64,000 bases of DNA from Paraglaciecola algarum (GTDB lineage Bacteria > Pseudomonadota > Gammaproteobacteria > Enterobacterales > Alteromonadaceae). The position numbers and the translations under genes are program-made. The notes beneath the pieces were generated by a model. It searched no databases, had not been told where the DNA came from, and saw only the letters and a program-made list of their open reading frames with translations. The stretch lies in contig NZ_JAKGAS010000008.1 of assembly GCF_021532655.1 (NCBI RefSeq), positions 124,001 to 188,000 of the forward strand, written 5' to 3'. Shown here piece by piece: positions 34,907 to 44,600 of the stretch. Every line of letters begins with the position of its first letter. Position 1 is the first letter of the stretch.

Positions 34907-36130
34907 GTGTCTGTGTTAAAAAGGCTAGCCGGTTTACTCATGAATCCAAATCCACTTAATTCTAACCACCAGAAGTTAAAAGTTGATATCGAGCAGTACC
35001 TAGCTTGGTTGCATAAACTAGCTGTGCCTTGCTGGATCGAAAGAGGATTAGATCCACAAGGTGCAGCATACGAACGTTTATTATCAAATGGACAAGCTGA
35101 TTTGAATTGTGACCGCCGCGTTAGAGTTCAGGCTAGGCAAATGTTTGTTTTTGCAGCAGCCCATAAAAACCAATGGATAAACAATGGTTTGGAGCTTATC
35201 GCTGGTTTAGACCAGTATGTTCAGCGTTTCGCCAAAACAAATAACTCAGTTATTTTTGCCCATATTTTAGATAAAGATAACCAAGTCATTAACCAGTCAC
35301 ATGACTTGTATGACGTAGCCTTCTTTTTATTAGCTTACGGCTGGCGATACCATGTGTTTAATGACTTAAAAGCACTCGATTACGCAAATAAATTACTCCT
35401 GCAAATAGATACCGATTTGAAGGGCCAAGCAGGTGGCTGGCGAGAAGGTTCGTACACATATCAGTACCGAAGACAAAATCCACATATGCATTTATTCGAA
35501 GCATTTTTAACCCTGTATTCAGTCACAAAAGACGCTAAATGGCTGGCCAAGGCTGGTGAAATATTTAGCTTATTTGAAACAATATTTTTTGATTCAAAGC
35601 AGCAGGTATTATTAGAGTTTTTTAACCATGATTGGACACCTTGTCACGATGCAAAAGGACAAATCATTGAGCCTGGTCATATGTTCGAATGGGTATGGTT
35701 ATTAAGACAATACAGCCTTTTGACCGGCACACCTGTTGATGATTACTGCCATGCTTTGTATCACAAAGGATTACATTATGGGTTAGATCAATCCAGTGAT
35801 TTAATTCTTGATGAGGTCAGTCTATCTAATACCAAACACAAACAGACAAAACGTTGTTGGCCAATGACAGAATGGATTAAAGCGGCGTTAGCCCAAGCGA
35901 CCTATTGCAAAAAATCAGACCAATATAATTATACTCATGATGCACAAATTGCTTTATCTAGTTTATCGAAACACTTTCTAGTAGCAAACACCAATGGTAG
36001 TTACGTGGATCAATACGGTGTCGAAAATCAAGTGATTTCAGACTTTGCACCTTCTAGCACCTTATATCATCTAGTTATGGCTGGGCTAGAAGCGAAACGC
36101 TTTATTCAAGATAAAAAAGATGTGTTTTAG
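34907..36130 (+). CDS. AGE-family sugar isomerase, probable mannose isomerase
   Basis: 407 residues of the AGE fold, but distinct from the epimerase at 29264: CDRRVRVQARQMFVFAAA, SHDLYDVAFFLLAYGWRY, GWREGSYTYQYRRQNPHMHL and EPGHMFEWVWLLRQY are the motifs of the YihS/mannose-isomerase branch. It would convert free mannose to fructose. GTG 34907 is the longest start; ATG 34940 is possible, and neither has a strong ribosome site, so the N terminus is uncertain. Alone on the plus strand beside lacI, under its own operator. It would deal with mannose left by exo-cleavage. Confidence 0.8.
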   Translation: MSVLKRLAGLLMNPNPLNSNHQKLKVDIEQYLAWLHKLAVPCWIERGLDPQGAAYERLLSNGQADLNCDRRVRVQARQMFVFAAAHKNQWINNGLELIAGLDQYVQRFAKTNNSVIFAHILDKDNQVINQSHDLYDVAFFLLAYGWRYHVFNDLKALDYANKLLLQIDTDLKGQAGGWREGSYTYQYRRQNPHMHLFEAFLTLYSVTKDAKWLAKAGEIFSLFETIFFDSKQQVLLEFFNHDWTPCHDAKGQIIEPGHMFEWVWLLRQYSLLTGTPVDDYCHALYHKGLHYGLDQSSDLILDEVSLSNTKHKQTKRCWPMTEWIKAALAQATYCKKSDQYNYTHDAQIALSSLSKHFLVANTNGSYVDQYGVENQVISDFAPSSTLYHLVMAGLEAKRFIQDKKDVF

Positions 36131-36204
36131 CACAATTACAACCGCTAAAAAAAGCAGTAAACTACAAGCGACTTATTTTAATACCACAAAAAAGTGATAC
36201 TACA

Positions 36205-36729
36205 TTGACAACTTTCGACACGTTTAATTTTTGCCCACATTGTAAAAGTGACAAGATCCAATCTGATAATGGTCACAAATATGTGTGTCCTGATTGCCAG
36301 TTTGAATACTTTCATAACACCGCTTCTGCAGCGGCGGCAATTATTTGTTGTGGTGATGAAATGTTACTTACAGTACGTGCGCAAGATCCTGAAAAAGGAC
36401 AATTAGATTTACCCGGTGGATTTGTTGATCACAATGAATCTATTGAAGATGCGCTGACTCGTGAGTTAAAAGAAGAACTCGGTCTGCATATTACTAATTG
36501 GCAGTATTTTTACTCAGGTGCTAACACCTATCCATATAAAGGTGTCTTGTATCACACTTGTGACGTAGTGTTTGTTAGTAGACTTTCAAAAAAACCTGAG
36601 ATAAAGGCAGATGCCGCTGAAATTGCTGAATACAAATGGATAAAGTTTGATGAGATTGATAGTGACAAAATCGCCTTTGCATCGCTGCGAAAGGCGGTGG
36701 AAAAATTTTTAGCTAAAGCCAAAATCTAG
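36205..36729 (+). CDS. Zinc-ribbon Nudix hydrolase
   Basis: 174 residues, TTG start. An N-terminal zinc ribbon (CPHC at 10-13, CPDC at 28-31) precedes a Nudix domain with a complete box, GGFVDHNESIEDALTRELKE then ELGL, near 72-94. Hydrolyses a nucleoside diphosphate linked to another moiety; NADH pyrophosphatase-like enzymes share this layout but this one is shorter. The last four bases overlap the stop of the convergent GDPD gene (both stops read from CTAG). Confidence 0.85.
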   Translation: MTTFDTFNFCPHCKSDKIQSDNGHKYVCPDCQFEYFHNTASAAAAIICCGDEMLLTVRAQDPEKGQLDLPGGFVDHNESIEDALTRELKEELGLHITNWQYFYSGANTYPYKGVLYHTCDVVFVSRLSKKPEIKADAAEIAEYKWIKFDEIDSDKIAFASLRKAVEKFLAKAKI

Positions 36730-37565
36730 CAACTGCCAATTAAACAATCTGTTGTGATAGAAACATTTGGCTGTAACAAAACTTTTTTTAACTTCTCACT
36801 ATTCACTACCCAAATGTTTAACAACAACTTTTGTTCAAGCCAAAAGTTAATAAACCTCTCATTTGCTAATAGGTGATCAGGCTCAATCATAGAAACTCCC
36901 AAATATTTGGCAGTGAAGGGTTGCTGTAATACGTACTGAGTAAAAGACGAATAAGGTGGGTGTGCTTTCAAGGCTAGTGATGTATTAATTTTAGGGTTTA
37001 GACTTCTCACGTAATACAACAACCTTGGATCAAATGAGGATATAAAACCTTGTTGATAAAAATTAAAGCGCTCGAACAAGGCCGCAATTTTTTGCGCCAC
37101 AAGATAGTGATTATGTATTTCAGTTTTAAGTTCTATTTCTAGGATCAAGCCTAAATTTATCGCCTCTTGCATAACTGTTTCTAATTTAGGTATACGCCAC
37201 TCGGTTGGCTGGCCACGACTTGTATTTACTAAATTAAATGCTTGTAGCTCCAAAGCTGTGAAATTTTTTACCTTACCTCGCCCATTAGTTGTGCGTTCTA
37301 GACTTGGGTCATGAATAACCATAGGAACGTTATCTTGGCTTAGCATCACATCTATTTCTATGGCTTGTGCACCGGCCACAGAGGCTGCACGCATCGCAGC
37401 TATACTATTTTCAGGAAAGGCAGAGGTATCTCCTCTGTGCAGAAAAACTAAACCACCAAACGGCCCTACTTGCTCTTGTTGTGGTAGCGCTGTCGTTACA
37501 TATACTAAAAGCAATAACAAAATTACCAACAACTCAAACACCACTAAATTACGTATTGAGCGCAC
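36726..37565 (-). CDS. Glycerophosphodiester phosphodiesterase
   Basis: 279 residues with an N-terminal membrane anchor (LVVFELLVILLLLLVYVTTA) and a GDPD TIM barrel: FLHRGDTSAFPENS near 41, EIDVMLSQDNVPMVIHDPSL near 71, EIELKT near 142. These supply the catalytic His and metal-binding Glu/Asp residues. Hydrolyses glycerophosphodiesters to glycerol 3-phosphate and an alcohol; anchored facing the periplasm. GTG start lies directly after the upstream gene's stop, so translation is coupled to the CPBP gene. Confidence 0.85.
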   Translation of the reverse strand: MRSIRNLVVFELLVILLLLLVYVTTALPQQEQVGPFGGLVFLHRGDTSAFPENSIAAMRAASVAGAQAIEIDVMLSQDNVPMVIHDPSLERTTNGRGKVKNFTALELQAFNLVNTSRGQPTEWRIPKLETVMQEAINLGLILEIELKTEIHNHYLVAQKIAALFERFNFYQQGFISSFDPRLLYYVRSLNPKINTSLALKAHPPYSSFTQYVLQQPFTAKYLGVSMIEPDHLLANERFINFWLEQKLLLNIWVVNSEKLKKVLLQPNVSITTDCLIGSC

Positions 37566-38279
37566 TTAAATTAGCCCTAACGCAGTTGCGGTAATACCGA
37601 GAGAAAAATGCAAGGTTACCACCCCCACCAATGACTTATGCCTACGATACAAGGTACCAAACAGTATACTAGTTACAAAAACACCTACGGCAATACTCAC
37701 AGACAAGTGCAGATGACAAACTGCAAACAACACACTAATGGCTAAAACGGGCTTCAAAGATGTAAAATCATGCATGATGCGCGACACCATTAAAATTCCC
37801 ACTCCACGAGCTATAAACTCTTGCCCCGCTGTATGAGGTAGGTAACTCAAAATATAAAACCAATGTTCTGCTGAGCTATATTGGCGGATAGTTAACCAGT
37901 TAAATAATGGTTCGATTGGGTTTTGACTAAAAATTTTTGCCAATATTAAGAAAGGAACAAGGATACAAAACACATAAAAACATTCTACTAAGGCTGTTAT
38001 GCTGCCATTAAAGGTTAGGCCTAATTCTGCTCTGGTAAAAGCCATTCCTTTAATTGCCCAAATGGTAGGACCAAGCAATAAGAATAAAAAAAACCAACGT
38101 ATAAAAGTTTGAACACCTAGAGGTTCATTAGCATAATCGGGGATCAACCCTGTCACTAAAAACAACCAAGTTGATACAAAATAAAACCGCCAATAAAGTC
38201 GTTTTTCGTATCTATGATTTTGGCTAAGTTGCTCGATTGAGGCTAAATCGCTGGTCTCAATATTTCTTTTACTACTCAA
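37566..38279 (-). CDS. CPBP-family intramembrane metalloprotease-like protein
   Basis: 237 residues, about seven hydrophobic helices. CPBP (CAAX/bacteriocin-processing) motifs: AGQEFIARGVGILMVSRI, where the usual EExxxR is relaxed to QEFIAR, and a C-terminal HLHLSVSIAVGVFVTSILFG. The first glutamate of the canonical EE pair is a Gln, so activity is uncertain. Coupled to the GDPD gene downstream. Confidence 0.7.
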   Translation of the reverse strand: MSSKRNIETSDLASIEQLSQNHRYEKRLYWRFYFVSTWLFLVTGLIPDYANEPLGVQTFIRWFFLFLLLGPTIWAIKGMAFTRAELGLTFNGSITALVECFYVFCILVPFLILAKIFSQNPIEPLFNWLTIRQYSSAEHWFYILSYLPHTAGQEFIARGVGILMVSRIMHDFTSLKPVLAISVLFAVCHLHLSVSIAVGVFVTSILFGTLYRRHKSLVGVVTLHFSLGITATALGLI

Positions 38280-38383
38280 GCTTTCATCCTTTGATTTAAT
38301 CTACCTGTAGAGGACTAACCCCAAAGCTTTACAGTAGTTACCATTCCTAATATTGACTGATAAAAATTAACTTAATCGATAAT

Positions 38384-39442
38384 TTAAGCATTTCCCGCTA
38401 CTTTCATATTTAACTGAGCTGAAAAATCTAACATTCTGTTTAGTGGTATCAGGGCCTTTTCTCGCAATTCATCATCTACGAAAATTTCATGGCCACTGGT
38501 TTCAGTGAGTGATTGTAAAATGGCTTGCAGGCCATTCATAGCCATCCAAGGACAATGAGCACAACTTTTGCAGGTTGCGCCATTTCCACCAGTTGGTGCT
38601 TCTAATAATATCTTGTTAGGCGCGGCATGTTGCATCTTGTAGAAAATGCCCCTGTCGGTAGCCACAATAAACTTCTCGTTGGGTAAGTTTTTAGCTGCGT
38701 TTATTAACTGAGTAGTGGAACCCACAGCGTCGGCCAAAGCCACAACACTAGCAGGCGATTCTGGATGTACCAACACACCGGCATCAGGGTGTAAGTGGCG
38801 CATATCATTTAACGCTTTTGCCGAGAACTCGTCATGCACAATACATTCACCTTGCCATAACAGCATGTCGGCACCGGTTTGTTTGGCAATGTAGGCACCT
38901 AAATGACGATCTGGGCCCCAGATAATTTTTTCACCAAGTGAATCTAAATGTTCAACTATTTCAAGAGCAATGCTTGAAGTCACAACCCAATCGGCTCGGG
39001 CTTTTACAGCGGCCGATGTATTGGCATAAACCACCACAGTGTGATCAGGGTGGGCATCACAAAAAGCTGAAAATTTGTCGATTGGGCAGCCTAAATCGAG
39101 TGAACATGTCGCCTCTAATGTGGGCATTAACACGGTTTTTTCTGGACTGAGTATTTTAGCTGTTTCGCCCATAAAACGTACACCGGCTACAATCAAAGTA
39201 TCAGCGTCGCAATCACGGCCAAAACGTGCCATTTCTAGCGAATCAGAAATACAACCGCCTGTTTCTTCAGCTAATGCTTGAATTTCAGGGTCGGTATAAT
39301 AATGCGCCACCAGCACAGCATTTTTTTGCTTAAGTAGAGTTTTAATTTGTTGAACATGACTTTGCTGTTCAATTTGACTTAATGGCACCGGTTTAGCCGG
39401 AAACGGGTAGTCAATAGTTTCGACTTGAAATTGCTGAGACAT
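38384..39442 (-). CDS. nadA: Quinolinate synthase
   Basis: 352 residues, the usual length. NadA condenses iminoaspartate with dihydroxyacetone phosphate using a 4Fe-4S cluster, in NAD synthesis. Signature parts: [89 protein letters not shown] and [13 protein letters not shown] with cluster cysteines. Monocistronic with its own short upstream region (118 bases). Confidence 0.97.
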   Translation of the reverse strand: MSQQFQVETIDYPFPAKPVPLSQIEQQSHVQQIKTLLKQKNAVLVAHYYTDPEIQALAEETGGCISDSLEMARFGRDCDADTLIVAGVRFMGETAKILSPEKTVLMPTLEATCSLDLGCPIDKFSAFCDAHPDHTVVVYANTSAAVKARADWVVTSSIALEIVEHLDSLGEKIIWGPDRHLGAYIAKQTGADMLLWQGECIVHDEFSAKALNDMRHLHPDAGVLVHPESPASVVALADAVGSTTQLINAAKNLPNEKFIVATDRGIFYKMQHAAPNKILLEAPTGGNGATCKSCAHCPWMAMNGLQAILQSLTETSGHEIFVDDELREKALIPLNRMLDFSAQLNMKVAGNA

Positions 39443-39560
39443 AATTTTAAGTGTTTTTTACGGGGAAAATCTAAGGTTCGAGTATTATATCAAACTGTCA
39501 CATAAATGACATATGCCTTTACATCTGTGTTATGCCCAAATCCTAGTTTTTACTAACGAC

Positions 39561-40565
39561 TTATTGAGTTAAGTAGGTCTGATATTTGGCTCGCCAAAAT
39601 TGGCTTTCAATTACGTTGCTTTGCGATTCATAAAATTGAGCAAAATTCACATGGGCCGATGGATTATTTTGTTTTTCTAAACTTTGCCTCCACGCAGCGA
39701 GATATTCGCTGGGAATATACGCCACATCGTGATACTCCATAAAAGTTAAACGATTGCTTTTTTTATAAGCTTGATTAGGATGATTATCGCAAGTTCGCGC
39801 AGGTACTAAATTTGAACCTTGGTCAGGTTCAATAAACTGTAAATTAGGTGCTTCATCCAATTGGCAAATATGTTTAGCCATATCAGCGTTTAGAGCATAT
39901 TCATCTACAAAACCAGAAAAGTGAGCCAATTCATGTACAAATACATCATAGGTATCTTGTTGATCTAAATACATTATGCCGTTGTGCACATTGGCTTTTC
40001 CATTTTCAGCAAATAACACTAAATGAGTAAATTGCTGAGCTTTGAGCTGTTGAGCCAATAAAGGTAAATTACAAGTTAGCCGATTATTTTTATTAGCATT
40101 TTTAGTACATTGCACAGTTTCAGGATCAAACCAAATGAGCTCATGAGTACAAATAGATAAAGACGCTAACCTAGGGTCATTATTAAACTTTTGTTTAAAT
40201 CTCTCAGCTTGAGCTAAAGACTGTGTATTACCTGTGACAAATAATAATTGTTGGCGGCACGACTTAGGTAAACTTGGTTGGTTAGCAAAAACTTGATTGA
40301 GATTTTGCTCTACAAAGGTTTTAAAATAAAACTGATAAAAGCCAGCTTCGCCATATGGCTGTTCCATAGCTTTTAGTTCATTAATCGACTCTTGATATTG
40401 TTTTTGTTGCCACTTACCTAGAGCCTTAGATAATGAAGGCCTTTCAGGCTTTTCAGTGGCAGTCTCTGGCCGTGTGTTGGCAGAGTGAGAAATAGACAAA
40501 CATATTAGAAAAAGAGGTATACCTGCCGCTAGGCTGACTAGCCCCCCTTTTACAAAATTAAGCAT
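39561..40565 (-). CDS. Putative secreted zinc metallopeptidase (HExxH)
   Basis: 334 residues with an N-terminal signal or anchor (LVSLAAGIPLFLICLSIS). The sequence VFVHELAHFSGFVDEYALN near 215 holds HExxH plus a downstream E, spacing that resembles M64-type or other gluzincin peptidases; a cysteine-rich second half follows. No family name is certain. It starts 2 bases after nlpI in the same operon. NlpI is an adaptor that brings substrates to envelope proteases, so a joint role in envelope proteolysis is plausible (inference). Confidence 0.6.
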   Translation of the reverse strand: MLNFVKGGLVSLAAGIPLFLICLSISHSANTRPETATEKPERPSLSKALGKWQQKQYQESINELKAMEQPYGEAGFYQFYFKTFVEQNLNQVFANQPSLPKSCRQQLLFVTGNTQSLAQAERFKQKFNNDPRLASLSICTHELIWFDPETVQCTKNANKNNRLTCNLPLLAQQLKAQQFTHLVLFAENGKANVHNGIMYLDQQDTYDVFVHELAHFSGFVDEYALNADMAKHICQLDEAPNLQFIEPDQGSNLVPARTCDNHPNQAYKKSNRLTFMEYHDVAYIPSEYLAAWRQSLEKQNNPSAHVNFAQFYESQSNVIESQFWRAKYQTYLTQ

Positions 40566-40567
40566 AA

Positions 40568-41473
40568 CTAATGAGTTTGCGGAGTGTCAGACTTATTTTT
40601 ATCGTTTTCATCCCGTAACAAATTCAATTCCAAACGAGCGTATCTGTGTTCAACATATTCAAAAACATTGGTACTTAAAGCCAATTTAAAATAATTTGAA
40701 GCCACCCCTTTATTGCCTAATTCAGAGTGATATTTACCCAAATAAAAATAAGCTTCACATAACCTGTCAGTTAATTGTTGTTGGCTTGTTACGCCGGATA
40801 TTAAGGCACTTAATAACTCATTTTCTGTGACTTTTCCTAGGTATAAATCCACTAGCTTAGTAGCCCAGTTTTGTTCATCTAAATTTTTTCGCAATTCAGT
40901 TAATTGTTGTTTAGCCACAATTGGATCGATTTCAATTTCAGCTAAATAACGCCATAAAGCTCGATAAGGATCTGCGGCATTTTTATTATAAAACTCACCT
41001 AGATCACGCACGGCTAAATCAGGTCGGCCTCCGTAATACAAGGCTATTCCTCGGTTTAAAAAAGCAAATTCCATTTCAGGGTTGATGTCCAGTGTGGCAT
41101 CGAATGCTTCATATGCCTGGATAAAGTTCATCTGCTGGGTGTAATGAACTCCCATAGAATTATAGGCTTCCGCTAAGTCAGGTTTCAATTGAATAGCTTG
41201 ATTAAAATCGTACTGAGCTAATCCAGATAACCCCACACTGTCATATAAGGTGCCGCGTTGGTGTAATAGTTGTGCTCTTTGGTCATCTTCCAATTCCGCT
41301 TGGCCTAAAATATGGCTATATCGAGCAATAGCCAATTGTGACCTAGGATTCATGGGGGCAGGTTCAGCTAATAGCAAATTTCCCATTTGCCCACCTTGGT
41401 TTGAAGTCGAATTGGTAGCGCAACCAGTTAAGAAAGTGCTAACAAGAATAATAATGAAGACAATTTTTTGCAT
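40568..41473 (-). CDS. nlpI: NlpI TPR lipoprotein
   Basis: 301 residues against 294 in E. coli, with close agreement by eye: lipobox LTGC at Cys18, RAQLLHQRGTLYDSVGLSGL, NPEMEFAFLNRGIALYYGGR and the C-terminal YLGKYHSELGN with VEHRYARLELNLL. Four TPR-type repeats. NlpI is an outer-membrane lipoprotein that serves as adaptor for the protease Prc and for peptidoglycan hydrolases. Head of an operon with the putative metallopeptidase. Confidence 0.93.
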   Translation of the reverse strand: MQKIVFIIILVSTFLTGCATNSTSNQGGQMGNLLLAEPAPMNPRSQLAIARYSHILGQAELEDDQRAQLLHQRGTLYDSVGLSGLAQYDFNQAIQLKPDLAEAYNSMGVHYTQQMNFIQAYEAFDATLDINPEMEFAFLNRGIALYYGGRPDLAVRDLGEFYNKNAADPYRALWRYLAEIEIDPIVAKQQLTELRKNLDEQNWATKLVDLYLGKVTENELLSALISGVTSQQQLTDRLCEAYFYLGKYHSELGNKGVASNYFKLALSTNVFEYVEHRYARLELNLLRDENDKNKSDTPQTH

Positions 41474-41718
41474 AATTAAGGAGGTTTGTAACCTTTAAAA
41501 TAGATTATTAGTGAGACCTAAACACAGGACAGAATGTTCATTATAGCCAGTAAAAATAATCGAAAAAACAAGATAAATAGAATGGCTAGACTCGCTTATT
41601 TCCCACAAAAAGTAAAGTTACTCGGTCTTACTGCTAATAATATTTGAATTTAACTTGTATCAATACGTAAAAGTGGTGCAGACTAAATGGTCAAGAAACA
41701 AGTGAATCATAGAAAAGA
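41474..41718. other. Divergent intergenic region nlpI / cdd
   Basis: 245 bases holding both promoters; AT-rich, no clear inverted repeat or ORF. Confidence 0.4.
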
Positions 41719-42138
41719 ATGACCAATAGTTCAGACAAAATACATCAACAGCTTTTACAACTTGCCACGCAAGCTCAAAAAAATGCTCACGCACCTTATT
41801 CAAACTTTAAGGTGGGAGCAGCGATTTTAGATGAAAATAATCAACAACACGCTAGTTGTAATGTTGAAAATGCAGCTTACCCCTTAGGCCAGTGTGCCGA
41901 AGCAGGGGCAATTTCAGCTATGATTTCCTCCGGTAACACACAAATAAAACAGATATTGATCGTAAGTCCTAATGACAATTTTTGCCCGCCCTGTGGAGGT
42001 TGCAGACAAAAAATAGCAGAATTTGCTAATGACCAAACCCAAGTACATTTAGCCAAAAGCAACGGAGAAGTTAAAAGTGTTCACTTCAAAGACTTGTTAC
42101 CTTTGGCTTTTGGCTTCGACAAAAACGAATCCACTTAG
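41719..42138 (+). CDS. cdd: Cytidine deaminase
   Basis: 139 residues, the small homotetrameric type. Pyrimidine salvage, cytidine or deoxycytidine to uridine. Motifs: APYSNFKVGAAI near 24, NVENAAYPLGQCAEAGAI with the catalytic CAE, and PPCGGCRQKIAEF with the two zinc cysteines. Ends 11 bases before the end of the convergent multicopper oxidase gene. Confidence 0.95.
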   Translation: MTNSSDKIHQQLLQLATQAQKNAHAPYSNFKVGAAILDENNQQHASCNVENAAYPLGQCAEAGAISAMISSGNTQIKQILIVSPNDNFCPPCGGCRQKIAEFANDQTQVHLAKSNGEVKSVHFKDLLPLAFGFDKNEST

Positions 42139-42149
42139 AAAAAGATTAA

Positions 42150-44228
42150 TTAAAAGGTAGCTGCTATACCTACTCCGACTCCAGAAGTCTGATTAGCATT
42201 GATACCGATTGACCAACTAGGTGAAGAACTATACTCAAGTGTGACTTGCCATTCTTCTTGAGTTGATACACCCAAGTCTAAACCAATACTAGGTGTGAGC
42301 TGAAAACTAGTTTCAGCTTCGGCTTGTATTTCACCTTGGTTATTGATCCACAAAGCTGTATCAATATTAAATGGCGTCACATACTTAATGCCCACTAACA
42401 CGCTATTTTCTTCATGCTCACGTTCTAAGCCTATAAAATAGCGTAACCAACGAGAAGTTTTGTAATTGTAATCTAATGACACTTGATTATATTCAGAGAA
42501 ATAATTCGTAGCGTCAAACTCCACACTATGTAACGTATTACTGTATCTAACGGACAAATCTGCAAAAGACGAATAAAATCCCAAGTCGGTTCTAACGTAC
42601 CAATCATTATCCATGATTTCGTTACTGGCCATTTTAGCCTTAGCAAATTCAGGGTTACCTTCATAGTCGCTGTATTGCACAACACGAGCCATGCCGGTTT
42701 TGGCGTGATATAAATTATGACAATGGAAGAACCAAGCTTTTTCTTCATTAGCCGCAAATTCGATAGTGACATTACCCATAGGTGGTACATCAACAGTGTG
42801 CTTTAGAACATTATATTCACCATTACCTGAAATAACCTTAAAAAAGTGCCCGTGTAGATGCAGAGGGTGATGCATCATGGATTCATTTTTAAAATGAAAA
42901 CGTACCACTTTACCTCGATCAATTTTAAGCACATCTGCTTTTGACAAAGGTGTGTTATTAAAACTCCAGTTATAACTTTCCATATCACCTGTTAGCTCTA
43001 AAGTGAATTCCTGCAACTCACCTGAGTATAAAACTGGCTCCTTTGATTTTAGCATGGAGTAGTCAAGCTTATCCGCCTCTGGCTTGGGCGTTTTCATCAT
43101 CTGGTGGTTAGCATGTTGCGACATTTCATCTACGTTAGGTGCAGCCTGCATTTGATGCATAGAATGATCGCCGCCTTGTTGGGTCATGTTTGTATGAGCA
43201 CCGCCGTGACCCTCTCCGTGCTCCATTTTGGCAAACACATTAGGCCGTTTAGGATCAGGTGATGAAATGACTTCACCTTGTCCTAGAGTAATTTTAACTC
43301 CACCAGTGCCGTCCATATTGTTAGCGGCAAACTCATAGGCACCAGACTCAGGTATAGTCACAACCACATCATAGGTTTCGGCCATACCCATTCTTAACTC
43401 TTTAACTTTAACCGCTTGTACGTCCAAGCCGTCTGCAGCCACTACCTTAAATGCGCCAGAGCTTTGTTGAATATCAAAATAACTCGACGCGCCCGAATTA
43501 ATTAACCTGACTCTGACTTTATCCCCGACTTTAGCTTGGGGTAATAGATTTAACGACGTTTGACCATTTGCCAAAAATGCATCGTAGCCAACATCAGATA
43601 CGTCCATACCTTCCATTCGTTGCCATCTATTAGTTAACCAAGCGTCAAGGCTACTATTTTCGAGATACCCCTTAATGCTGATCACCGAATCCTTTTTATA
43701 AGCGTATCAATCACCGTCTTTTTTTAGATTTTTCAGCACATCTAGAGGGTCTTCGTCTGTCCAATCAGATAATTGCACCACAACATCATGCTCAAAATCG
43801 TCTTGATACCCATTTTTAGGATGAACCACTATGGCGCCATATTGACCTTTTTGTTCATCTATTCGCGTATGACTGTGATACCAATAGGTGCCTGCATGTT
43901 TCAGTTCAAACTGGTATTCAAAAGTAGCGCCTGCCTCAATAGGAAAATAAGTCAGGTAAGGCACGCCGTCTTGCTCTTGAGGTAACAATAATCCATGCCA
44001 ATGAATTGAGGCTTCGTCAGACGTGTGATTGACGACTGTGATTTTGGCAATATCGCCTTCCGTAAACTCTAAAACGGGCCCGGGAATCGAGTCATTGACA
44101 GCCATAGCTTGCGCTGGCTGGCCAGAAAAGTTAACGATTTTATAATCAACATTGAGTTGATAGTGAACATCTTTTGCTAGTGCTGCGCTTACATAAACAC
44201 AACATAAAAATATGAAAATAATTTTCAT
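42150..44228 (-). pseudogene. CopA-type multicopper oxidase fused to an outer-membrane beta-barrel, interrupted by an in-frame TGA
   Basis: One continuous frame of 692 codons is split by TGA at 43709-43707, right after KNLKKDGD. All copper ligand groups are otherwise intact: IHWHG and WYHSH before the stop; HPLHLHGHFF and FHCHNLYHAKTGM after it. A Met/His-rich segment (QQGGDHSMHQMQ, QHANHQMM) is typical of copper-resistance oxidases. About 160 further residues after the last cupredoxin domain alternate like transmembrane beta-strands and end in GVGVGIAATF, an outer-membrane C terminus resembling CopB. A signal peptide is present. A single change, TGG to TGA, would explain the break. If translation restarts at GTG 43685 only a partial protein is made. 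Confidence 0.75.
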
Positions 44229-44276
44229 TTATTTCTCCAATATAAAAAATAACTGTTAAACAGTGTTAATACTTTT

Positions 44277-44556
44277 TTAAAGGAAGAAAAAAATCGGAGG
44301 ACGGTAGTTGGGGTTAAAAGTTAATGATTGATACTGAGTCAAATCCGACGAAGGCGATTCTAATGCCAATGTATTCAATAATAGAGAGATAAAAGACTGA
44401 GCATATTGTGCACATTTATCACAATCACATAAGTGGGATATTTGCTCGTTCAGATGTTTCAGAAACAGCATCATGTTCCATAATACAAACACCCGCTGCG
44501 GCAAAAGTATTAGCCGCTAAGGTAAATAATAAGATAAAAACAATCAGTCGTTTCAT
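44277..44556 (-). pseudogene. Small secreted Cys-rich protein, frameshifted
   Basis: ATG 44556 opens a clear signal peptide (KRLIVFILLFTLAANTFA) and continues AAGVCIMEHDAVSETSE before a stop at 44427-44425. The +1 frame from about 44450 continues the same protein with ISHLCDCDKCAQYAQSF and ends in PNYRPPIFFFL at 44277. Joining the frames needs removal of about four bases near 44441-44451 (GAACGAGCAA). The CDCDKC motif and the place directly upstream of the copper oxidase suggest a copper-linked periplasmic protein. Probably not functional as it stands. Confidence 0.6.
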
Positions 44557-44600
44557 GTCTTTATTTTACACCAATATTTTCATGTATAGGTCTATATTTT

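Noticed and set aside
43690..43720. Selenocysteine at the TGA in the copper oxidase
   Set aside because: No hairpin of the right position was evident immediately after the TGA, the position is not a redox site, and other lesions are nearby.
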